DNA from: a virus
Reading direction: 5' to 3' (one strand)
DNA: 64,000 nt
Virus record (IMG/VR): IMGVR_UViG_3300046513_000134
Location: 1 to 64,000 of that record
The position numbers and the translations under genes were made by a program. The notes beneath the pieces were generated by a model. The model saw only the letters and a program-made list of their open reading frames with translations. It did not search any database and had not been told where the DNA came from. The first letter of the stretch is position 1. Every line of letters begins with the position of its first letter. Of the stretch, positions 36,894 to 44,929 are shown piece after piece.

Positions 36894-38519
36894 TCAGGTG
36901 TTCGCCGTGATCCACGCGATCATCGGGTTGTCCAGATGCGGCTGCCCACCCTTGCCGCCACCGGCTACGCGAGGGTGGGTCCCGTCGTCAGACATGTAGC
37001 CGACACCCGGAAGCGCCCAGTAGGTATCCCCGATCGCCTGTGCGTTGGTGAAGGCAGCGGTGACCGTCAGGTCGCCTGCGGTGTTGGTCGAACCCGCCTT
37101 GGTCGCGCCGATGTTGGCCCCGGTCAAAGGCTGCAGGACGCCGTTGGCGAAGGTGCTGTTGCCGGCGTTGTAGTTGGAAGTGAAGCGCGAGGTCGAGACC
37201 ACCGAGGCGACGGTGATAAGCTGGGCTGCAGGCAGCAGGCTATCCTCGCCGGCTACCAGCCAGCGGCCGCTGTCACGCGACGGTTCGCAGGCATCCGCCC
37301 ATTCGACATAGCCATCGAACACGCCGCCACGTACCCATGCGTTGAACAGGCCACGGGCCGAAGATCCCCCGGCTGCGAAGGAGGCGCTGAATGCAGTCAT
37401 CAGCCCGGCGACCAGTGTCGGTTTCCAAGCGGTGACGGTAATCGTCCCGGTGGCGGTAGGCGAGGCCGAGCCGGCGAACAGCAGGGTGATGGTGTTGCTG
37501 CCGGTGTTGATGGCGGTGCAGAACTTGGTACCGTTGTATTCGGTTTCGACGGCCCCGGCGACCGAGTAGAATTGGTTGACCGTGAACTTCGTCGCATCGG
37601 GCACCGTCATGGTGATCAGGGTTCCCGACGATGTGGTCGAGGACGCGGTGATGACCGTGGCGGAAGACGCAGTTCGCGGCAGCATGGTGATGTGGGCGTA
37701 GCGCATACCTGCCGTGCGGACCATGTCACGCGCCGTGGTCAGGTAGCCCTGCAGGGTGGAGAGGGTGACTGCCCCGCCAAAGTCGTTGGTGCCGAAGTTG
37801 GTCATAACCCAATCGACGCCGAGCAGGGCGCAGAGCGCCACTTGCTTGGTGAAGTTGGCCCCGGCGCTTGCCATGTAGGTGGTGGCCGTGGTGCCGGTGA
37901 TCGAGTTGAGGTAGGCAGGGCAGCGACCGGTGGCGGCGGTGATCAGCGAGCCGCCGTTGTTGGTCATGATGCTGTCGCCAAAGCCGCCGATCGCCTTCTT
38001 CAGCAGCGTCGATTTGGCGTAGGTGCGCAGCCCGGCGAAGCCGAGGTTGAGGATGTATGTGGCGGCGTTGGCAACGGTCGAGGCAGCGTTGACCTTGAAG
38101 GTTGCGCCGGCCGGGATCGGGGTCGAGAGGGTGATGTCGGAGGTAGCGACGTTGCCACCTGCGGTGACAGTGACCGCATAGGTGCCGACCTGTGTGCCGA
38201 CCGGGTATTCGATCGAGCCGGTGACGTCATAGGAGGCCGAGGCGTCGGTGGTGCCAGTGGTCCGCAGGGTCCAGCCTTGGAACACCACGGAGGCAATCGA
38301 GATCGCTGCCCCGGACAGGTTGACGAAGTTGGCTCCGTAGGTCTTGGAGGTGCCGTCCCCGGTCAGAGGTGCCGCTCCGCTGTTGTAGCCTGCCCCGTAA
38401 AGGGTGTGGGCCAGCCGGCGAACAAACCGGGGAGAGCCGCCGAGGAGAGGGTGGCCGATGAAGCTGACGCCACCCTGTGTCAGGACATTTCCGGGAATGT
38501 CGCCCCGAACCCGCACCAT
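36894..38519 (-). CDS. SGNH/GDSL-hydrolase tail protein, 541 aa
   Basis: Start MVRVRGDIPGNVLTQGGVSF at 38519, just after the upstream stop. The N-terminal ~170 residues are beta-rich. GFGDSIMTNNGG (nucleophile Ser block I), WVMTNFGTNDFGG (block III GxND) and DDGTHP (block V Asp-His) give the SGNH catalytic set. Such tail enzymes remove acetyl groups from host surface polysaccharides. The gene sits among tail proteins, supporting a receptor-processing role. Confidence 0.8.
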   Translation of the reverse strand: MVRVRGDIPGNVLTQGGVSFIGHPLLGGSPRFVRRLAHTLYGAGYNSGAAPLTGDGTSKTYGANFVNLSGAAISIASVVFQGWTLRTTGTTDASASYDVTGSIEYPVGTQVGTYAVTVTAGGNVATSDITLSTPIPAGATFKVNAASTVANAATYILNLGFAGLRTYAKSTLLKKAIGGFGDSIMTNNGGSLITAATGRCPAYLNSITGTTATTYMASAGANFTKQVALCALLGVDWVMTNFGTNDFGGAVTLSTLQGYLTTARDMVRTAGMRYAHITMLPRTASSATVITASSTTSSGTLITMTVPDATKFTVNQFYSVAGAVETEYNGTKFCTAINTGSNTITLLFAGSASPTATGTITVTAWKPTLVAGLMTAFSASFAAGGSSARGLFNAWVRGGVFDGYVEWADACEPSRDSGRWLVAGEDSLLPAAQLITVASVVSTSRFTSNYNAGNSTFANGVLQPLTGANIGATKAGSTNTAGDLTVTAAFTNAQAIGDTYWALPGVGYMSDDGTHPRVAGGGKGGQPHLDNPMIAWITANT

Positions 38520-38524
38520 CTGGA

Positions 38525-38815
38525 TTAAGCCGGGTTGTAGGCAGTGAGGTTGCCGGTGATGACCTGCTGGACGTTGTTGACCTTGACGTTGGCCTTGATC
38601 TTCGCCCAGACCTGCGCGCCCGATGGGATGTTGGTGAACGGGAAGCTGTCGCCGGAGGCCAGCTCGATGGTGCCGACGATGTTGGCCGAGGTGTCCGCAA
38701 CGCCGAGAATGACGACGTTGGTGGTCGAGTTCAGGATCGTGGAGTTGACCACGCTCGACGCGACCGAGACCCAAGTAGCAGCATTGATGGTGGGATTGGT
38801 AACGAAGTTTGACAT
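38525..38815 (-). CDS. Small structural protein, 96 aa
   Basis: MSNFVTNPTINAATWVSVAS.. VVILGVADTSANIVGTIELASGDSF: a beta-rich pattern of tail decoration proteins. Start 38815; a near-consensus promoter lies 40 bases upstream. Longer frames are shadows. Confidence 0.62.
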   Translation of the reverse strand: MSNFVTNPTINAATWVSVASSVVNSTILNSTTNVVILGVADTSANIVGTIELASGDSFPFTNIPSGAQVWAKIKANVKVNNVQQVITGNLTAYNPA

Positions 38816-38855
38816 GGTGAAGTCCCTCGAACTATGACCGTTAGCTGTGAGGGAC

Positions 38856-38883
38856 GGTATAGCCGAGGGACTTCCAGTGTCAA
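38856..38883 (-). promoter_or_regulatory. Near-consensus sigma70 promoter
   Basis: TTGACA (38878-38883), 16-bp spacer, TATACC (38856-38861), minus strand. One palindrome copy lies 41 bases upstream of the -35. Confidence 0.8.
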
Positions 38884-38924
38884 CGCAAGTGGGCTGCGGC
38901 GGGCACCGCCTGCGTTGCCGCTGT

Positions 38925-38940
38925 GTGCAACATGTTGCAC
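38925..38940. promoter_or_regulatory. Dispersed palindrome site (GTGCAA-CATG-TTGCAC)
   Basis: The fully symmetric 16-bp form, three bases after the stop of the 63-aa gene and upstream of the 38856 promoter. Confidence 0.8.
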
Positions 38941-38943
38941 CGA

Positions 38944-39135
38944 TTATTCCGGGCGCAGGACGGTGTCGAGGGCTGAAACAATGCGGTTGCGGACCTCGCG
39001 ATGCAAGATGTCCCGACTGGTATGGCATGACTGGTGGGCGGCGATCATTGAGGCGGCGATGGCCTTGATGGTGTTTTCTGCGATGGCGGCGACATGATGC
39101 TCAATCGCGCCCAGATTGACAGGTGCGTCTTCCAT
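38944..39135 (-). CDS. Hypothetical helical protein, 63 aa
   Basis: MEDAPVNLGAIEHHVAAIAE.. Two amphipathic helices with several His. Preceded by AAGAGGGG. No family recognised. Confidence 0.58.
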   Translation of the reverse strand: MEDAPVNLGAIEHHVAAIAENTIKAIAASMIAAHQSCHTSRDILHREVRNRIVSALDTVLRPE

Positions 39136-39185
39136 GACTTTACCCCTCTTAAAGTTCGGGAGGCTCGATGGCCCCCCGTTGCAAA

Positions 39186-39371
39186 TCAGATCATCCGTAC
39201 ATCGACCGGGCGCTGCAGATCGTCAAGCACCTCCAAGGCGGACTTAACAGCTTTGATCCGATTGCTGATCTCGATAGCCTCCACCGAAGATGGATACAGG
39301 TGGTTCTTGCGTACCTGAAGAGTGTGAAGGCGATGTGTCAGAGCATGGTGCTCGTTGGAGATGTTCAGCAT
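39186..39371 (-). CDS. Hypothetical protein, 61 aa
   Basis: MLNISNEHHALTHRLHTLQV.., helical. Start 39371 with AAGGGA upstream; its promoter is at 39462-39490. No family recognised. Confidence 0.58.
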   Translation of the reverse strand: MLNISNEHHALTHRLHTLQVRKNHLYPSSVEAIEISNRIKAVKSALEVLDDLQRPVDVRMI

Positions 39372-39461
39372 GATTATCGTTCCCTTAGTTTTTAGACCGG
39401 TGCCCAACGCGTGACATGGCGATTAGTTCCGTAGTCCGATCAACTCCTTCGATCTGGGTCT

Positions 39462-39490
39462 ATAGTCCCATGGGAGCCACTATTCCGCAA
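39462..39490 (-). promoter_or_regulatory. CCCxxGG-family promoter
   Basis: TTGCGG (39485-39490), 17-bp spacer ending CTCCCATGG, GACTAT (39462-39467), minus strand. Confidence 0.55.
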
Positions 39491-39508
39491 GGGGTAATCC
39501 AGCGAAAG

Positions 39509-40168
39509 TTATAGGGCTCCGCGTTCAACCACGAAGCGACGAAACTGTAGTTTTGGGTCATAACGGTCCCAAACTTTCGCCCATACCGCGTATTCCGGGA
39601 AGTCTGGGTCCTTCAGCACGAGTTGCTTCTCGAATGTGACCACCGAAGGAGGTACGCCCACCAGATGGCATACCGTGGTAGCGTAAGGCATGACGGCCAG
39701 CGTTTCCATGATGTGGGTGCGGATCGGCTGGAACTGCTTGGCCACATCTACCGCAAACTCCTCCTTGAACGTGGGGTCGGTGTGTATATGATTGGTAACG
39801 TAGCCCCAGATCGTCTCGTACTGCTTCCAGTCGATGTTGACGCTGTAGCTCATCAGGTCAGGAGCGAGGCGTTCGACGTAGAACTTCGTGTTGAGGGCCT
39901 GCACCCAGATCGTCCAGCACCCCTTGGTATATTCCCATTGGTACACCAGCTTGAAGTAGTTGGACGGCGTCGTGGGTGAGACCGTGGCTGTCTTCAGCCC
40001 CGACAGCTCACTCTGCCATGAAAAGTTGGAGTTGTACCCTTCGATGGCCCGCTTCAGGATCGTTTGACGCTGCTTCAGATAGCACGTGGCAACGGCCGTC
40101 AGGAACTTTTTGTTGTAGCCGGAAACCTCTGGCCCCGGGGGTATCCCGCCGAGATCGAGTTCGGCCAT
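39509..40168 (-). CDS. Hypothetical protein, 219 aa
   Basis: Start MAELDLGGIPPGPEVSGYNK at 40168 overlaps the upstream stop (ATGA). AVATCYLKQRQTILKRAIEG and several Trp/Tyr-rich segments are seen; no family recognised. The frame above 40168 is a shadow. Confidence 0.65.
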   Translation of the reverse strand: MAELDLGGIPPGPEVSGYNKKFLTAVATCYLKQRQTILKRAIEGYNSNFSWQSELSGLKTATVSPTTPSNYFKLVYQWEYTKGCWTIWVQALNTKFYVERLAPDLMSYSVNIDWKQYETIWGYVTNHIHTDPTFKEEFAVDVAKQFQPIRTHIMETLAVMPYATTVCHLVGVPPSVVTFEKQLVLKDPDFPEYAVWAKVWDRYDPKLQFRRFVVERGAL

Positions 40169-40731
40169 CAGCTCTTCTCCCCGCGCTTCAACCGCTCCAT
40201 GCGACCGAGGTAATCTTCGTCGTCTTCGAGGTGCTTCCAGCCGGCGACGTAGCGCAGATCGACGTCCGGGTGGTTGGGGATACCCGGCGTGTTGATGACG
40301 AACGAGTTCCGCACGCCGTCCCAATAGGTGATGATGGTGTGGCCAAGCCCAGTCAGCAGCAGGAAGCGTCGCAGGTGCTGCGGTGGGAAGCGATCGATCG
40401 AGAACCATGTCTCGTAGCGGGTGACGCGGTAGAACGGCGTCCCCTCGTCGGCCCCGTCAGGGGTGGTGTAGAGCCAGTGGTCGCGCAGGATGGTGCCTTC
40501 CTGCTGTTCCTCGGGCGGCAGCACCGCAGCCGGTTGCACGGTGATGATCGGGAAGTTGATGCCCCGCTTGACCGAGTAGCGGATCGGCTCCAGCATCCCC
40601 CACGTCCTGAGACCGAGGGTCAGGCCTGCAGCCCCTAGAGCCAGCCCATATTGACCGGTGACGGCCGCGATGCCGACGACTGATCCTGTGAGTACCATCC
40701 CGGCTTTGATAAGTGTTTTTTCTGAGAACAT
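40168..40731 (-). CDS. Membrane-anchored hypothetical protein, 187 aa
   Basis: Two N-terminal hydrophobic spans (GMVLTGSVVGIAAVTGQYGLALGAAGLTLGL), then a soluble part with RDHWLYTTPDGADEGTPFYR and WFSIDRFPPQHLRRFLLLTG. It overlaps the end of the upstream 180-aa gene by 97 bases. Confidence 0.62.
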   Translation of the reverse strand: MFSEKTLIKAGMVLTGSVVGIAAVTGQYGLALGAAGLTLGLRTWGMLEPIRYSVKRGINFPIITVQPAAVLPPEEQQEGTILRDHWLYTTPDGADEGTPFYRVTRYETWFSIDRFPPQHLRRFLLLTGLGHTIITYWDGVRNSFVINTPGIPNHPDVDLRYVAGWKHLEDDEDYLGRMERLKRGEKS

Positions 40732-41177
40732 GCCTTCAGCCCTAATTCGATGATTTCTTCCAAACTTAACCCGGTGTCGCGGACCCGCGCAAACAGTTTA
40801 GCGTCGATGCTGGTCTTGACGTTCTTCGAGATGCGGCCGGGGGCCTCCCGCTTGGTGAAAGCGATCAGGTAGTCCCGTGCAATTTGTTGCAGATCGGCCG
40901 GGGTGATCTCCGCACCCGGCAGGGTGACCAATTCGAGCAAGGTCTCCTTGTGCATGTGGCTGTGGTATTGCAGCCCGAGTTTCTTCGCCGTGACGTCGGT
41001 CGGGGTGACGTTGTAGAACCGCCGCAGGGGCGCGCTCCAGTACGAGTTCCTGATCCTGATCAACGGACCTTTGTTCACGGCCTCCAGTACCCGGTACTCA
41101 GGCTTGGTGCGCCCATCCTTGTACCTCGGGTAGACCTTGCCGTTGCGCTTGCGCATGGGGACGACGGTGGCTGACAT
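40635..41177 (-). CDS. Hypothetical protein, 180 aa
   Basis: Start MSATVVPMRKRNGKVYPRYK at 41177 with GGAG upstream. Contains ITPADLQQIARDYLIAFTKR and DAKLFARVRDTGLSLEEIIE, the last reading like a small helix-turn-helix. An exact palindrome copy lies inside the coding sequence at 40877. Family not recognised. Confidence 0.62.
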   Translation of the reverse strand: MSATVVPMRKRNGKVYPRYKDGRTKPEYRVLEAVNKGPLIRIRNSYWSAPLRRFYNVTPTDVTAKKLGLQYHSHMHKETLLELVTLPGAEITPADLQQIARDYLIAFTKREAPGRISKNVKTSIDAKLFARVRDTGLSLEEIIELGLKACSQKKHLSKPGWYSQDQSSASRPSPVNMGWL

Positions 41178-41189
41178 GCATACTCCTAA

Positions 41190-41240
41190 TGCAAAGACCA
41201 CCCCTAGCTGGGACTAGGGATGGCTGGCAAGCATATACTA
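41190..41240 (-). other. Hairpin plus GTATATGC element between genes
   Basis: CCCTAG-N6-CTAGGG within a larger CCA..TGG stem, followed by TCTTTG, and one GTATATGCTTGCC element just upstream. It could be a weak terminator. Confidence 0.35.
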
Positions 41241-41243
41241 TTT

Positions 41244-41609
41244 TCAGTGGGCGTTTTCGCTGACCGTGCCGTTCGGGCCATGCTTGGTCGGGCCGGCCTT
41301 TAGGAACTTCGGCATGTCGCTGAGATCCATTTCGATCGCGCTGGTGATCTCGCTGTCGATCTGCTTCTCCAGCTCGGGGATCAGCGGTGCTTCGAGGTCG
41401 ATGGTGCCCTTGACCGGCGCGACATTGGCCGCATCGAGCGTGGCCTTGGCGGCCCGGAGCGATTGCAGTTTCAGCAGCAAGGACGCCTGCGTCGCATAGT
41501 CCTCGGTGTCTTTGCTGATGTGCTGCTGCAGCGCTTCCTTGACCCGCTGGTACGCTCGGTCGTTGACGAGACGGGCAAAGTTCAGGCTGGCAGTATTCGT
41601 CTGTGTCAT
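41244..41609 (-). CDS. Hypothetical helical protein, 121 aa
   Basis: MTQTNTASLNFARLVNDRAY.. Long helices with coiled-coil character (LLLKLQSLRAAKATLD), then LEAPLIPELEKQIDSEITSA. Coupled to the 115-aa gene by ATGA. Confidence 0.62.
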   Translation of the reverse strand: MTQTNTASLNFARLVNDRAYQRVKEALQQHISKDTEDYATQASLLLKLQSLRAAKATLDAANVAPVKGTIDLEAPLIPELEKQIDSEITSAIEMDLSDMPKFLKAGPTKHGPNGTVSENAH

Positions 41610-41953
41610 GCTTCTTCTCCGCGACGGCTGAGTTGATTGTATCCGGCCAAGGTCGTCGCACCAATGACAGGAAACAGGTGGGGCAGTCTGCTTGGGTCCA
41701 TTACCTCGTGGGGACGGAACAAGCTACCTTCAATCGTGATCGGGCGGGGAGTGTTGATCGTGTACCGGATGCCGTAGACGTGACCCGACCGATCGGCCAG
41801 ATACTTCTTTTCGGCCCAGCCGAGATCGACCAGATGGCCCATGGCGTATCGCTCTTGCGAACCGCCGTAACTGAGAGACGCGAAGTCTAAAATCAATTCT
41901 GGTTCTTCCAGCATTTCGCGTCTGATTTGTGCAAGCACTTCATCTCTGACCAT
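41606..41953 (-). CDS. Hypothetical protein, 115 aa
   Basis: MVRDEVLAQIRREMLEEPEL.. SLSYGGSQERYAMGHLVDLGWAEKKYLADRSGHVYGIRYTINTP; the middle reads like a winged-helix-like segment. First gene after the promoter at 42007-42035. Family not recognised. Confidence 0.6.
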   Translation of the reverse strand: MVRDEVLAQIRREMLEEPELILDFASLSYGGSQERYAMGHLVDLGWAEKKYLADRSGHVYGIRYTINTPRPITIEGSLFRPHEVMDPSRLPHLFPVIGATTLAGYNQLSRRGEEA

Positions 41954-42006
41954 CTTCGATCTCCATGACGCACACTCCTTGTTCGCTCATGATTATCAGT
42001 ATGTAG

Positions 42007-42035
42007 ATGGTAGGTTGTAGACAACTCGGTGTCAA
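42007..42035 (-). promoter_or_regulatory. Sigma70-like promoter
   Basis: TTGACA (42030-42035), 17-bp spacer, TACCAT (42007-42012), minus strand. It begins directly behind the terminator of the preceding operon, so it starts an independent unit. Confidence 0.7.
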
Positions 42036-42039
42036 ATAT

Positions 42040-42103
42040 AAAAAAACGCCTCCGTCCCGTTGGCTCACTCGACACAAGGTCAGGTGCGGGAGGAGGCGTC
42101 TTT
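42040..42103 (-). terminator. Rho-independent terminator of the recombination operon
   Basis: GACGCCTCC...GGAGGCGTTTTTTTAT: a long stem (42047-42100) and seven Ts on the minus strand, 55 bases after the stop of the 398-aa gene. Confidence 0.85.
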
Positions 42104-42157
42104 GGTCCCCGAAAGGAACAGTCTGGGTATAACGGGTCAGCTAAGTCCCGTCAACCC

Positions 42158-43354
42158 TCAAGCAGCTTCGTCTTCGTCCTCACCGACAGAGATGTTGATG
42201 GTCTCTTCGGGGAAGGCGTCGATCAGGGCCTGTGCCGCTTCCTGCAGGCCGAGGGTGGCCAACTGGTCCTTGAGCGGCGCTGGCTTGGTGGTCTGGCCCT
42301 TCTTGCCGGTTGCGCCGGAGTTGAAGGCGACGCAGATGAACTCAAGCGCCACGGTGTTGACGTCGGTCTTGGCTTCCGCCTTGGCCTTGTCGAGTGCCGC
42401 CTGAATGTTCTCCTTCTGGTCGCTATGTACCTTGAAGGCCATAGTGCTGATGACCTCGGAAGGCGGTGCCGAAAGCTGGGCAGTGACGTCTTCCTTGCCG
42501 GCAGCCTTGTAGGACTTGACCAGATTGATCAGATTGTCGATGCCGTTCTCGTTGGCCGTCTTGACCCAGCTCTCGACGTTGTCCGGGTTGATGACAGAGG
42601 CGATTTCCTTGAGCTTCGACCACTTGACCGAGGATACGTCCGAATACGGGACGCCGGAAGCGACGAGGTCCTTGTAAATCGCGATCTGGTACATCGCCTT
42701 GCGGTAGCCGAAGCTGTGGCGGTCTTCGATGAATTCGCGGAACGTCGAGAAGCCCTGATCCTTGTACCATTCCTCTTCCTGAATGCGGGAAAGCACCGCG
42801 CCCAGTTTGAACAGGGTCAGTTCGGACTGATCGACCAGCTTGTCAACGAGGTCGAGGGCGTCCTTCTGCTTCAGGTTCTCGATTTCCGAGACCGTGGTCG
42901 AGAACTCATCGGCCGAAAGGACGTCGCCGTGCAGGATGTGGGTGGTGGCGACCGCCGTGGACTTCTTGCTAACCTTGCCCTTGGACTTGGTGGCCGGCTC
43001 CTGCGGCAGTTCCTGCTCGACCTGTGCGACCGGGGCTTCTTCAACCGGGGCTGCGGCAGTTTCCGTGCCTTCGGTCTCGTCCTCTTCGCTGCCGAAGTTA
43101 GCCTTCAGCCAATCGACCTTCTGGTCCTTCTTCCACTTCTTCCACTCAGCCGGGGTCTCGATCCCCAACTCAGTGACAGTCTCATCGAGCTGCTTGGCCG
43201 TCATGTTCTCGATATCGAGGTTGACTTCCTCGGCGGCATCTTCGCTCGCCGCTTCCTCAACCGGTGCTGCCTCTACAGGCTCAGCAGGGGCGGCTGCTAG
43301 TTCGTCTGCCAGCGTCTTCTTCGACGCGGACTTCAAGGATGATAGTGCTGACAT
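42158..43354 (-). CDS. Conserved hypothetical protein with helical DNA-binding-like core, 398 aa
   Basis: An acidic Ala/Glu/Pro N-terminal half (to about 130), then EFSTTVSEIENLKQKDALDL, ILSRIQEEEWYKDQGFSTFREFIEDRHSFG and KLKEIASVINPDNVESWVKT. The core resembles helical modules of phage nucleoid or anti-nuclease proteins, but I cannot name a family. It ends acidic (VGEDEDEAA). It has its own promoter, and a strong terminator follows. Confidence 0.65.
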   Translation of the reverse strand: MSALSSLKSASKKTLADELAAAPAEPVEAAPVEEAASEDAAEEVNLDIENMTAKQLDETVTELGIETPAEWKKWKKDQKVDWLKANFGSEEDETEGTETAAAPVEEAPVAQVEQELPQEPATKSKGKVSKKSTAVATTHILHGDVLSADEFSTTVSEIENLKQKDALDLVDKLVDQSELTLFKLGAVLSRIQEEEWYKDQGFSTFREFIEDRHSFGYRKAMYQIAIYKDLVASGVPYSDVSSVKWSKLKEIASVINPDNVESWVKTANENGIDNLINLVKSYKAAGKEDVTAQLSAPPSEVISTMAFKVHSDQKENIQAALDKAKAEAKTDVNTVALEFICVAFNSGATGKKGQTTKPAPLKDQLATLGLQEAAQALIDAFPEETINISVGEDEDEAA

Positions 43355-43404
43355 GGTATGTTTACCCTCCGTGGTAACGCCCCATCGGTATCGGGGTCGA
43401 GTTT

Positions 43405-43433
43405 AGTGTATTTTCTAGTGCAACATATTTCAA
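43405..43433 (-). promoter_or_regulatory. Promoter overlapping a degenerate palindrome copy
   Basis: TTGAAA (43428-43433), 17-bp spacer, TACACT (43405-43410), minus strand. The near-match TGCAA-CATA-TTTCA (43419-43432) covers the -35, and its one mismatch is what creates the TTGAAA. Confidence 0.55.
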
Positions 43434-43445
43434 TAGTGAGGCCGA

Positions 43446-44015
43446 CTAATTCAGTTTTAATTGACCGGCGATCTCCCTCTGCTTGGCAGCCAGACCGTTG
43501 AGCGCGTGCAGGGAGCAAAGCCCCACCAAACTCAGGAAGAAGGCGTCGGCCATGTCGTCTGTCTTTGCCTCGTAGCCCATGTCGCCAGCCGCTTGGACCA
43601 TGCCTTCTTTTTTGGCCCCGCCGTTGCCGGTGGCGAAAATCTTCAGTTCTGCCGGGGTCGGTTCGACCCATGAATAGCCAGCCTTGCGGATCAGGTAGCG
43701 CAGCACCCCGCCGAGGGTGACCAGCGGCACCAGCGCCGTCTTGTTCTTCAGGTTGAGGCCGTAATATTCGATGGCGATGATATCCGGCTTGTGGAAGTCG
43801 ATGAAGGCGAGCGTCGTGTCCCACATGATGTGCTGGCGTTCAACGAGGGACAGCGTCGTCTTGGGCTTGACCAGCGTGTCCGCGATCAGTTCCGCTCCGG
43901 TGGATAGACTGCCGCTGAGCAGCACGAGGCCAGTGGATTTGGTGGACGGGTCGATGCCAAGGCAGGTCTTCGGCGCGTCGAGGCGCTTCTGCGTGGATAA
44001 GTTCAGCTTCGCCAT
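43446..44015 (-). CDS. RuvC-like Holliday-junction resolvase, 189 aa
   Basis: LGIDPSTKSTGLVLL (first Asp of the RNase-H-like fold), IIAIEYYG (second acidic residue) and KTDDMADAFFLSL (last Asp pair) give the RuvC catalytic set. It would resolve four-way junctions made during phage recombination and before packaging. It overlaps the PD-(D/E)XK gene by one base. Confidence 0.85.
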   Translation of the reverse strand: MAKLNLSTQKRLDAPKTCLGIDPSTKSTGLVLLSGSLSTGAELIADTLVKPKTTLSLVERQHIMWDTTLAFIDFHKPDIIAIEYYGLNLKNKTALVPLVTLGGVLRYLIRKAGYSWVEPTPAELKIFATGNGGAKKEGMVQAAGDMGYEAKTDDMADAFFLSLVGLCSLHALNGLAAKQREIAGQLKLN

Positions 44016-44929
44016 TATTTCTTGTCCCAGTGATGGACTGCGGGGAAGTCGCCGCTAAAGCACGCCTTGCTTCGTGGGCAGGTCTTGGCTCTTGTATCGA
44101 ATGCCGTGTCACAAAGTCCAGAGGGCATTCCATGTTTTCCATTGCGAAAATCGAAGGCGACCTTGGCCCGGGCAGCCATCTCGTTGGTGGCCTTGTCGTC
44201 GCGGGTGACCTCGAATTCCTTGAACGGCGAGAAGTATTCGCCCATCCCCCACTGTCGCACCTCCATGTCGGAGACGCCATAGCCCCCTTTGGTGGTGTAG
44301 AGGATGCGGGCCTTCTTCGGGTTGACCTGCTTGGCGATCGGGTCGGTGCTCTCGCTGACGATGCGCAGGTAGAAGTTGGTGCGCAGCCGATGTTCGGCCA
44401 GCGGGGCGACCAGTTTCTTGAACTCGGTCGGGTCGATGGTCTTGATCTCCACGATCTCCCACGCGCCTTCGAACCATGCCAGCATGTCGGTGCCGCAGCT
44501 TGCGCCGTTCTTGGCCGAGACGAAGCGTGGTTCCTTCGGGGTGAACGAGGTGCAGCCGCATTGCCCGCATTCCGGGGGTCTACGCCCGTACTTGTAGAGC
44601 AGCCGGCAGTTGCCGTTGTCGCACACCCAGTTGGAGATGCCGATGCCGATCTCCGAGAAATACTCGACCAGCTTGTCCTGCCACAGTCGGCCGATCTCCC
44701 ACGTGGCGTTCTCCGAGGTGGTGGTGGACCTGTCCGGGAGCGTACCTTCGACCAGTGAGTTGATCGCATAAAAACGAGGGCAAATGCCCCCTTCCTTGGT
44801 CAGTTCCGAGGCGTGCACCGTATCGGTCCCACGGTGCGTGTCCATGGTCGAGAGGTGTTGGTGCAACCTATATTTTAGGCTGGTCTTCGGGACGACGTCC
44901 GAGAGCTTCTTAAGGAAGGTCATCAACAA
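44015..44929 (-). CDS. PD-(D/E)XK exonuclease, Cas4/RecB-like, 304 aa
   Basis: HASELTKEGGICPRFYAINS and WEIGRLWQDKLVEYF lead; a CDNGNC..CGQCGC zinc-like pair follows. GTDMLAWFEGAWEIVEIKT holds the D..ExK active site and EHRLRTNFYLRI the Q/R-motif helix. The C-terminus has three more Cys (CDTAFDTRAKTCPRSKAC), as in iron-sulfur Cas4-type nucleases. It probably resects DNA ends for the RecA-like protein encoded next door. Confidence 0.75.
   Translation of the reverse strand: MLMTFLKKLSDVVPKTSLKYRLHQHLSTMDTHRGTDTVHASELTKEGGICPRFYAINSLVEGTLPDRSTTTSENATWEIGRLWQDKLVEYFSEIGIGISNWVCDNGNCRLLYKYGRRPPECGQCGCTSFTPKEPRFVSAKNGASCGTDMLAWFEGAWEIVEIKTIDPTEFKKLVAPLAEHRLRTNFYLRIVSESTDPIAKQVNPKKARILYTTKGGYGVSDMEVRQWGMGEYFSPFKEFEVTRDDKATNEMAARAKVAFDFRNGKHGMPSGLCDTAFDTRAKTCPRSKACFSGDFPAVHHWDKK

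Noticed and set aside
36894-38774. 626-aa version of the SGNH protein
   Set aside because: The first 85 residues are a shadow of the 96-aa gene; ATG 38519 directly follows its stop.
42158-43354. ParB-like partition protein reading the dispersed palindrome
   Set aside because: The helical core tempted this call, but no ParB arginine patch or HTH signature is visible and no ParA is encoded in the window.
44855-44880. GTGCAACCTATATTTTAGG as another palindrome copy
   Set aside because: Only the left half matches; the right arm is absent.
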